DNA of 7,751 bases, taken from positions 1 to 7,751 of the forward strand of contig CAJUCX010000015.1 in assembly GCA_910585195.1 (NCBI GenBank), in the 5' to 3' direction. Below the pieces are notes generated by a model. The model was not told the DNA's origin. It was given only the letters and a program-made list of their open reading frames with translations, and ran no database searches. A program made the position numbers and the translations under genes. Of the stretch, positions 1-4,093 are shown piece after piece; the first letter of the stretch is position 1; every line of letters begins with the position of its first letter. This DNA is from an uncultured Christensenellaceae bacterium (GTDB taxonomy: Bacteria; Bacillota; Clostridia; Christensenellales; CAG-314).

Positions 1-64
1 CAGCTGGGAGAGCATCTGCCTTACAAGCAGAGGGTCATAGGTTCGAGCCCTATACTCCCCACCA
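1..64 (+). tRNA. tRNA-Val (anticodon TAC), 5' end cut off by the window
   Basis: The 3' part of a valine tRNA gene. The anticodon stem TCTGC (15-19) pairs with GCAGA (27-31) around the loop CTTACAA, which places anticodon TAC at 22-24. The T arm pairs ATAGG (37-41) with CCTAT (49-53) around TTCGAGC. The 3' acceptor strand ACTCCCC (54-60), discriminator A61 and an encoded CCA (62-64) follow. The 5' acceptor strand and part of the D arm lie outside the window. The 3' ends of tRNA genes are common integration targets for tyrosine integrases, which matters here because repeat-rich DNA starts directly after the CCA. Confidence 0.95.
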
Positions 65-70
65 AGATTT

Positions 71-147
71 TGTGGAAAACTACCAAAAAAATTAGAAAAA
101 TTTTCAATATTTAGTGTTTTTTGGTAGTTTACCCCCACATACCCCCA
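71..147. repeat. Inverted repeat plus paired C5 direct repeats next to the tRNA (att-like end)
   Basis: Seven bases past the tRNA lies a perfect 14-base inverted repeat: AAACTACCAAAAAA at 77-90 and its complement at 117-130. It is followed by two direct copies of ACCCCCA at 131-137 and 141-147, one helical turn apart. Inverted core-type sites beside a tRNA 3' end plus short direct arm-type repeats are how attachment ends of tyrosine-integrase elements are usually built. Calling this an attL/attR remnant is an inference. No integrase gene is in the window, and I found no second copy of the tRNA 3' end to act as the partner site. The structure could instead be a leftover from an older insertion. 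Confidence 0.5.
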
Positions 148-171
148 AATCAAAGGACACAATAAACTGTT

Positions 172-201
172 AAAAAAGACTTGCAACTGCAAGTCTTTTT
201 T
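172..201. terminator. Strong hairpin terminator, probably bidirectional
   Basis: A perfect 14-base-pair stem (172-185 with 188-201) centred on GACTTGCA, with A6 on one side and T6 on the other, followed by a further T-rich run to about 210. The tracts at both ends fit rho-independent termination in either direction. It could stop transcripts from the tRNA side, or minus-strand transcripts through the small ORF at 212-340. Confidence 0.85.
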
Positions 202-211
202 AATTTTTTTA

Positions 212-340
212 TTAAACGGTTGGCGCACGCATCAAGACGACGTAATTTTCTATCTCGCTACTTTCTGCTACCATGATATGGTGCAGTTTAATTATAGTTT
301 TTGATGCACCGCATAGCAGCGCACTTATAAATTTAAGCAT
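212..340 (-). CDS. Possible small protein of 42 residues (weak candidate)
   Basis: A minus-strand reading frame starts with ATG at 340 and ends in TAA at 212. It begins MLKFISALLCG and ends VLMRAPTV. The stop lies 10 bases before the terminator at 172-201, which works in this direction too. A TATAAT-like hexamer sits about 12 bases upstream of the ATG, but there is no Shine-Dalgarno sequence, and a stop codon lies five codons upstream in frame. I do not recognise the product. The N-terminal third is mildly hydrophobic and the rest is not membrane-like. It may be a leaderless small gene, a decayed fragment or chance. Confidence 0.25.
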   Translation of the reverse strand: MLKFISALLCGASKTIIKLHHIMVAESSEIENYVVLMRAPTV

Positions 341-388
341 ACTTAGATAGTATTATATAAAAATATTTGTTATTAGTAATATAATAAA

Positions 389-417
389 TTGAAAATTTCG
401 CAAATTTATGATATAAT
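389..417 (+). promoter_or_regulatory. Consensus vegetative promoter for the RM genes
   Basis: A -35 box TTGAAA (389-394) and a perfect -10 box TATAAT (412-417) are separated by the ideal 17 bases. The methyltransferase ATG lies 36 bases downstream. Two direct copies of ATCAC (421-425 and 431-435, ten bases apart) lie at the expected transcription start and could bind a regulator, but this is speculative. No separate controller (C-protein) gene is present, so the methyltransferase and nuclease probably share this promoter. Confidence 0.8.
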
Positions 418-453
418 ATAATCACTTTATATCACAAGGTTAGGTCATAAACA

Positions 454-1437
454 ATGAATTACTATCAAAGCAACATAATTGACTACATAGTAACTTCCGA
501 TAATAAACAACATATAAAATTTAATTTTATTGATCTATTTGCTGGTATCGGTGGAATTAGACTCGCTTTTGAACGTGTAGGTGGAATATGTGTTTTTTCT
601 TCCGAGTGGGATGAAAATGCTTGTAAAATGTATAAAGCCAATTTTGGAGAACAGCCATTTGGAGATATTACAAAAATTGATGCTAATGATATACCCGATT
701 TTGATATTCTATTGGCAGGCTTTCCGTGTCAACCATTTTCAATCGCAGGAAAAAAGACAGGATTTAACCACAAAACACAAGGAACGTTGTTTTTTGATGT
801 TGAACGTATTTTAAAAGCAAAAAAACCAAAAGCTTTTTTGCTTGAAAATGTTAAAAACTTAATATCTCATAACAATGGCGGTACCTTCAAAACAATTATT
901 GCTCATTTAGAAGCATTAGGTTATAATGTTTATTACAAAGTTTTAAACGCATTAGATTATGGTGTTCCACAAAAACGAGAACGCATAATAATATGTGGTT
1001 TTATTGATAAAGTAGACTTTAAATTTCCAAAGCCTATTGATACAACGAGCAGAAAAACATTAGATGATATTTTAGAAAAAAATGTTGATAACAAATACTA
1101 TGTAAAGGCAAGCATACGGAATTCACGACTTGAACGTTTGAAAGATAAAAATTATCCAAAACCATATATTTCTCACGAAAATATGGCCGGTTCTATTACT
1201 CCTCACCCCTATAGTTCAGCTTTACGCGCAGGTGCTTCTGCTAATTATATTTTAATCAATGATGAGCGTAGACCAACAGAAAGAGAATTATTAAGAATAC
1301 AAGGCTTTCCTGATACATATAAAATCGTTGTAAATTATGGACAAATAAAACGCCAAACAGGTAACAGCGTTGCTGTTCCAATGATTGAAGCAGTAGCAAA
1401 ACAAATGTTAATCGCTATGACACAAACAAAGGAATGA
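454..1437 (+). CDS. DNA (cytosine-5) methyltransferase of a type II RM system, probably HaeII-like
   Basis: Transfers a methyl group from S-adenosylmethionine to C5 of cytosine in the recognition site, protecting host DNA from the partner nuclease. All main C5-methyltransferase motifs are present in order over 327 residues. Motif I is DLFAGIGG (27-34). Motif IV is GFPCQPFS (89-96) with catalytic Cys92. Motif VI is ENVKN (131-135) and motif VIII is QKRERI (173-178). The variable target-recognition region spans about 190-270. Motif IX is PTERELLRIQGFP (274-286) and motif X is QTGNSVAVPM (301-310). The ATG follows AAGGTTAGG about 10 bases upstream, a modest ribosome site. The gene looks intact. 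Specificity cannot be read from the motifs; I infer RGCGCY only because the next gene resembles HaeII. It is visibly richer in A+T than the phage-like block to the right. Confidence 0.95.
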   Translation: MNYYQSNIIDYIVTSDNKQHIKFNFIDLFAGIGGIRLAFERVGGICVFSSEWDENACKMYKANFGEQPFGDITKIDANDIPDFDILLAGFPCQPFSIAGKKTGFNHKTQGTLFFDVERILKAKKPKAFLLENVKNLISHNNGGTFKTIIAHLEALGYNVYYKVLNALDYGVPQKRERIIICGFIDKVDFKFPKPIDTTSRKTLDDILEKNVDNKYYVKASIRNSRLERLKDKNYPKPYISHENMAGSITPHPYSSALRAGASANYILINDERRPTERELLRIQGFPDTYKIVVNYGQIKRQTGNSVAVPMIEAVAKQMLIAMTQTKE

Positions 1438-1440
1438 TGT

Positions 1441-2496
1441 ATGGAAAAGAAACTTGCTGAAGCAAAACAAGCATTAGATATTGTAATTAAAAAATCAAGA
1501 GTTCATCTATATAAGCCTATTCAAATTGCTGAAATATTGTATAGAGACAGAGTTTTTCAAGATATAGACACCTCAAGTTTAGAAACATATCGAACTAAAA
1601 GTAAAGCATGGCGTGATACAATTAGTCTTGCTTTGTTAGGGAGAATTTGTACTTCAAGCGCAAAATTCCAAGATGACATTTTTAATGCAATAACACCTGA
1701 ACAAATAACTAGTTTAGCTCAAGAAAATAAGAAAAACGCAGGTATCGTTGAAGCATATATTTATCAAAATTTTGCAAATAAGCATAGTCAACTAACGACT
1801 GCTTTGAATAATTGCTTATCATCAACCCGTTTAACTTTCAATGTTAAAACATTTATTGATATGTTTTGGGCAGAAGCAGGATTAAAACGTAGTATAGATA
1901 AAATTTACGAAATAGTAGTTTACTCTCTATTCTCTACTCTTGTTGATTCATTAGAGTTAAAAGTAAAAATATCAATAAATGAAGATAAAATGGATATGGT
2001 GAAAGAATTTGAGGATTTTACACGTTCTGTAATGTGTATAGATTTTTTGAACCCAGCCGCCATACAAGATGCAAAAATATATCGCGTTGGAGTTACTAAT
2101 GCTGCTGATAGAGGGCTAGATATGTATGCCAACTGGGGACCGGCAGTCCAAATCAAGCATCTTTCATTAGATACAGAACTTGCTGAAAACATTGTTTCAA
2201 GTGTAAATAGCGATAAAATTGTGATTGTATGTAAATCAGCAGAAAAAGCTGTTATTTTATCATTATTGACTCAAATTGGATGGAAAAATAAAATACAAAG
2301 CATTATAACTGAACAAGATTTGCGCGTATGGTATGAAAAAGCATTACGCGGTAAGTATGGCAATATAATGGGAGACAAATTATTAAAAACTCTAATAGAA
2401 GAAATTGCTGAAGAATTCCCTTCAATAGATAATGGTGCAGATTGCCTAAAAGATCGTCATTATGATTTAATACATAGTGAAGATTGGGGATTATAA
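1441..2496 (+). CDS. HaeII-family type II restriction endonuclease
   Basis: Cleaves unmethylated foreign DNA. From memory of the family, the 351-residue product matches HaeII (recognition RGCGCY) in length and in several stretches: the N-terminal ALDIVIKKSRVHLYKPIQIAE, the LETYRTKSKAWRD block near 48-59, and RSIDKIYEIVVYSLF (150-164). It also shares VGVTNAADRGLDM (216-228) and QIKHLSL (237-243). Asp227 with Gln237-x-Lys239 is a plausible PD-(D/E)xK-type active site; that assignment is my inference. The ATG is 3 bases after the methyltransferase stop, with AAAGGA seven bases upstream, so the two genes are co-transcribed with the methyltransferase first, an order that favours protection before cutting. 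No frameshift or truncation is seen. The family call is from recognition, not from a search. Confidence 0.85.
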   Translation: MEKKLAEAKQALDIVIKKSRVHLYKPIQIAEILYRDRVFQDIDTSSLETYRTKSKAWRDTISLALLGRICTSSAKFQDDIFNAITPEQITSLAQENKKNAGIVEAYIYQNFANKHSQLTTALNNCLSSTRLTFNVKTFIDMFWAEAGLKRSIDKIYEIVVYSLFSTLVDSLELKVKISINEDKMDMVKEFEDFTRSVMCIDFLNPAAIQDAKIYRVGVTNAADRGLDMYANWGPAVQIKHLSLDTELAENIVSSVNSDKIVIVCKSAEKAVILSLLTQIGWKNKIQSIITEQDLRVWYEKALRGKYGNIMGDKLLKTLIEEIAEEFPSIDNGADCLKDRHYDLIHSEDWGL

Positions 2497-2537
2497 TAAA
2501 AAAATAGTTTTAGATAAGACTAATCGCCATAACGCGT

Positions 2538-2595
2538 CAAATAAGAACATAACATATTATTGCTTAGCAAATGGACTATTTGCACTTCTTATTTG
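2538..2595. repeat. Nested hairpin between the nuclease gene and its terminator
   Basis: A perfect 10-base inverted repeat, CAAATAAGAA (2538-2547) and TTCTTATTTG (2586-2595), encloses a second hairpin, GCAAAT (2567-2572) and ATTTGC (2578-2583). It sits in the RM 3' untranslated region, 6 bases before the terminator. It could be an mRNA-stabilising 3' structure or a scar at the module boundary. Confidence 0.55.
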
Positions 2596-2601
2596 TAGAT
2601 A

Positions 2602-2627
2602 AAAAGACAGGTAACTACCTGTCTTTT
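2602..2627. terminator. Rho-independent terminator closing the RM operon
   Basis: A perfect 12-base-pair stem, AAAAGACAGGTA (2602-2613) with TACCTGTCTTTT (2616-2627), carries A and T tracts on both sides and is followed by ATATTT. It lies about 105 bases after the nuclease stop codon. It can also stop minus-strand transcripts arriving from the phage-like block, which makes it a natural border between the two blocks. Confidence 0.85.
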
Positions 2628-2635
2628 ATATTTGG

Positions 2636-2648
2636 CCCCCCCCCCCCC
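2636..2648. repeat. Homopolymer run of 13 C
   Basis: Thirteen consecutive C, flanked by TTTGG and TTTTT, nine bases after the terminator hairpin. On the minus strand it is G13. Such a run is rare by chance in DNA of this composition and is prone to slippage, so its length may vary between cells or be misread in assembly. It is not inside a recognisable gene; if functional it would affect a promoter, a structure or a boundary rather than a reading frame. Confidence 0.9.
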
Positions 2649-2721
2649 TTTTTCCGCTGCCGTGCTATGGCACGGTAAGGTTGTAATTTGTTATATTGTA
2701 TTTTTGCGTTGCAAGTTGACC

Positions 2722-2840
2722 GTGGAAATATGGACAACTCTACGAGTTGCCCACATTACACACAGTCAATGGAAATGTGGAAAACTCTTTGTTGTTTCCT
2801 GCAAATTTACGGCTTGCATTGAGTTTACCACATTACCACA
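2722..2840. repeat. Cluster of four DnaA-box-like 14-base motifs, candidate origin or regulator-binding array
   Basis: The motif AATGTGGAAAACTC at 2774-2787 recurs with two changes at 2727-2740 (plus), with two changes at 2744-2757 (minus) and with one change at 2821-2834 (minus). Orientation alternates, giving two inverted pairs. The two plus copies extend to a 20-base direct repeat with 17 matches (2722-2741 and 2769-2788). A further TTACCACA follows at 2833-2840. The core TGTGGAAAA at 2776-2784 fits the relaxed DnaA box TGTGNAWAA; the other three deviate by one or two bases. A phage Rep protein or an integrase could equally be the binder. Confidence 0.55.
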
Positions 2841-2930
2841 ACGCCGGCTGCTGCCCTTTGGTTTTACCGTTTCAAAAGTTTTTTGATTGTTTCTAAACTT
2901 TTTTTGCAAAACTATTGACTTTGCGCCGGC

Positions 2931-3038
2931 TTAGGCTACCCTTTCCGGCTTCCCGAAGTGCAGACTTGTCCCGTCAAATTGGGACAAGGAAAAATGACCG
3001 CCCAAACCGGAACCGTCGTTTAACCCGTCAGCTTGCAT
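2931..3038 (-). CDS. Doubtful 35-residue small protein in the non-coding region
   Basis: A minus-strand frame starts with ATG at 3038, with AAGGGG five bases upstream, and ends in TAA at 2931. The product is rich in Gly, Ser and Asp (for example GSGLGGHFSLSQ) and ends in GKPERVA. It has no membrane helix, signal peptide or domain that I can name. It overlaps the hairpin at 2965-2988 and part of the interleaved repeats, so selection on structure rather than on protein is at least as likely. Confidence 0.2.
   Translation of the reverse strand: MQADGLNDGSGLGGHFSLSQFDGTSLHFGKPERVA
2965..2988. repeat. Perfect 8-base-pair hairpin
   Basis: CTTGTCCC (2965-2972) and GGGACAAG (2981-2988) flank the 8-base loop GTCAAATT. 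There is no T tract, so it is not a terminator. Its position in the long intergenic region suits a nick-site, single-strand-origin or packaging hairpin of a rolling-circle element, but no family consensus could be matched. Confidence 0.6.
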
Positions 3039-3086
3039 TGTTACCCCTTGCCAGCCGGGAACTGCAAGCTGCTACCACTCTGGCAA
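3029..3086. repeat. Two interleaved inverted repeats (pseudoknot-like arrangement)
   Basis: CAGCTTGCA (3029-3037) pairs with TGCAAGCTG (3063-3071), and TTGCCAG (3048-3054) pairs with CTGGCAA (3080-3086). The order A-B-A'-B' is that of an H-type pseudoknot, not of nested hairpins. Both stems are perfect. They may be alternative rather than simultaneous pairings. The reading could apply to a transcript of either strand or to single-stranded phage DNA. Confidence 0.5.
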
Positions 3087-3192
3087 CCAACCTTGTGTCA
3101 GTTTTTATAGCGTTGCACTTGCGCTCTTAAAGTCCTGTTTGTCGACATACTCTACCGGCGGACTTACGATTAGCCGAAACGTTTTATTTTTT

Positions 3193-3228
3193 GCAGCGGA
3201 CGTTCTTAGATATGTATTAAACCGCTGC
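3193..3228. repeat. Hairpin just downstream of the cysteine-rich gene
   Basis: GCAGCGG (3193-3199) pairs with CCGCTGC (3222-3228) across a 22-base A+T-rich loop. On the minus strand the stem is followed by AAAAAATAAAA rather than a T tract, so it is not a standard terminator for the minus-strand gene ending at 3251. Read on the plus strand, TTTT lies upstream. It may be a 3' mRNA structure. Confidence 0.4.
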
Positions 3229-3250
3229 TATTTAGTTGTAATATGTTTTT

Positions 3251-3412
3251 TTATTTTTTACAGTAATACGGGCAACAAACTAAAATTACCCTGTACGACT
3301 GCTTACAATCGTTTATACAACGATTGCACTTGTTGTTATACGTCAATTTGCCCGTTCTCTTACCCAAAAATATGGCGTTTTCCTCGTGCCATTTCTTGCC
3401 TTTTGCACTCAT
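3251..3412 (-). CDS. Small cysteine-rich protein, 53 residues, possibly metal-binding
   Basis: The ATG at 3412 has an excellent AAAGGAG ten bases upstream. A longer in-frame start at 3448 is rejected because the ribosome site would lie inside the gene. The basic N-terminal half (SAKGKKWHEENAIFLGKR) leads to a C-terminal cluster with spacing C-x2-C-x3-C near residues 29-36 and CC-x3-C at 46-51. Six cysteines in 23 residues suggest a zinc-ribbon-like or small DNA- or RNA-binding protein. Similar short proteins with a CxxCxxxCKQS-type core occur in Firmicute mobile elements as far as I recall; no function is known to me. It is the last gene of the minus-strand block, 72 bases after the ribbon-helix-helix gene, and probably shares its transcript. 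Confidence 0.7.
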   Translation of the reverse strand: MSAKGKKWHEENAIFLGKRTGKLTYNNKCNRCINDCKQSYRVILVCCPYYCKK

Positions 3413-3484
3413 CGTAAAAACACTCCTTTTGACTTCCCAAAATCGCAATTTTTTGCCCTATAATCGACGTAATTATATGCGGAC

Positions 3485-3865
3485 TTATGTTTGCTTGTCC
3501 GTCTTGTTTTTTCGCTTAAAACGCGAAAAAAACGGTTGTTTTGTGTTTTGCTCTGTCCGCCGTCTTTCTTCGTCTAAAAGTCTTACGACCGTTGCCGACA
3601 AACGACGTTGCGCAGACAATTCCTTGCAATACTCAATTATTTGCTTATCTTGTTTTGGAATATTCAACTTTATTTGCTCGAAATTACTTTGCATTTTTAC
3701 CCCTCCGCCCAAGTTTATACGTGTTGCTTTTGCCAAGTCAGACAACTGCTTTTCTATGCCTTTACTATCGGACGGCAACAAACTGCTTTCGTCAATGAGT
3801 ATCGGAAAGTCAAAAATGCTTATTTGTCCATTTAATATTTGGCTGTCGTTTCTTGCTTTTTTCAT
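3485..3865 (-). CDS. Small ribbon-helix-helix-like DNA-binding protein, 126 residues
   Basis: The ATG at 3865 is preceded by AAAAGGAG with a six-base gap, which decides it against an upstream in-frame codon. An N-terminal part contains GQISIFDFP (residues 13-21), close to the QL(S/D)LF pattern by which proteins bind the DnaN sliding clamp. The middle is a linker with IDESSLLPSDSKG and a basic patch. Residues of about 68-105 read as a strand (QIKLNIP) followed by two helices (KQDKQIIEYCKELSA, SATVVRLLDEERRR), the layout of Arc/MetJ/CopG proteins. The C-terminal tail is strongly basic (FSRFKRKNKTDKQ). I infer a regulator or a relaxosome/replication accessory protein. The palindrome directly before its ribosome site fits self-regulation. 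No exact family is recognised. Confidence 0.7.
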   Translation of the reverse strand: MKKARNDSQILNGQISIFDFPILIDESSLLPSDSKGIEKQLSDLAKATRINLGGGVKMQSNFEQIKLNIPKQDKQIIEYCKELSAQRRLSATVVRLLDEERRRTEQNTKQPFFSRFKRKNKTDKQT

Positions 3866-3875
3866 TGTTACTCCT

Positions 3876-3900
3876 TTTAGTACCATGCTTTGGTACTAAA
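3876..3900. promoter_or_regulatory. 10-base palindrome, operator-like site before the ribbon-helix-helix gene
   Basis: TTTAGTACCA (3876-3885) and TGGTACTAAA (3891-3900) are perfect complements around a 5-base centre. The palindrome abuts the ribosome site of the gene starting at 3865. Ribbon-helix-helix dimers often bind such sites in their own leader, so an autoregulatory operator is plausible. As RNA, the same sequence would form a hairpin directly upstream of the Shine-Dalgarno sequence and could modulate translation instead. Confidence 0.6.
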
Positions 3901-3924
3901 TGGGGGCTTCGCCCCCAAACCCCC
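3901..3924. repeat. G5/C5 tetraloop-type hairpin with a second C5 run
   Basis: TGGGGGC (3901-3907) pairs with GCCCCCA (3911-3917) over TTC, or equivalently a G5 CTTCG C5 hairpin. A second C5 (3920-3924) can compete for the same G5. It touches the operator-like palindrome, so a 24-base leader hairpin and a 25-base palindrome lie back to back before the gene at 3865. Read from the minus strand it is G5-TTT-G5 followed by the hairpin. Confidence 0.65.
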
Positions 3925-4028
3925 TTTTATGCGGTTTTTATTTTTTAAACACCGCCCAACAACACGGAATTGCAACAAATTTCGTTTAAAATGCAATCTA
4001 ACTGAAAAAAAGAAAAACAACATACACA

Positions 4029-4083
4029 CCCAAATAAAATTTTTTTATTTCGCAAGCGAAATCAAAAAAATATTTATTTTGGG
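4029..4083. repeat. Long imperfect palindrome after the Zot-like gene, candidate terminator or packaging hairpin
   Basis: Arms of about 25 and 28 bases starting CCCAAATAAAA (4029) and ending TATTTATTTTGGG (4083) fold back on a perfect ATTTCGC/GCGAAAT core (4047-4053 and 4056-4062). Small bulges are needed near 4063 and in the A+T part. It begins 11 bases after the stop of the Zot-like gene in the direction of transcription. It lacks a clean T tract on the minus strand, so it may stabilise the 3' end or separate transcripts rather than terminate. A phage packaging hairpin is another option. Confidence 0.6.
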
Positions 4084-4093
4084 TTTTGATAGT

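Larger units (their letters stand above)
2628..3250. other. Long structured non-coding region between the RM and phage-like blocks
   Basis: About 620 bases with frequent stops in the frames I translated and no convincing gene. It is visibly richer in G+C than the RM module. In order it holds a run of 13 C (2636-2648), a hairpin with CCGTGC/GCACGG (2658-2677), four DnaA-box-like repeats (2727-2834), a hairpin (2965-2988), interleaved inverted repeats (3029-3086) and another hairpin (3193-3228). Filamentous phages keep their replication origins and packaging hairpin in one intergenic region, so that is my preferred reading. A structured RNA read from the minus strand is the alternative. One 35-codon minus-strand frame inside it (2931-3038) is listed separately as doubtful. 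Confidence 0.6.

Noticed and set aside
1920..2192. 90-codon minus-strand frame inside the nuclease gene
   Set aside because: It lies antisense to a well-recognised HaeII-like gene, has no ribosome site and has no neighbour on that strand. It is a shadow frame.
2515..2600. Integron attC-like site, because of an AAC-containing fold-back near CATAACGCG
   Set aside because: The required RYYYAAC and GTTRRRY ends do not pair at the right places, and no integron integrase or cassette array is present.
2632..3130. Plus-strand frames in the intergenic region (84 and 71 codons)
   Set aside because: The first would start within or beside the poly-C run and the second at a TTG. Neither has a ribosome site, and the products are low-complexity in Arg, Leu and Cys with no domain. 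Repeats and hairpins explain the region better.
2628..3250. XerCD dif-type integration site of an inovirus
   Set aside because: I looked for a dif-like 28-mer with the two 11-base arms around a 6-base centre and saw no convincing match.
3139..3899. Overlapping plus-strand frames of 75-191 codons
   Set aside because: They are opposite the minus-strand genes at 3251-3412 and 3485-3865, which have strong ribosome sites. The plus-strand products are rich in Cys, Phe and Leu, as is typical of antisense of Lys/Glu-rich genes.
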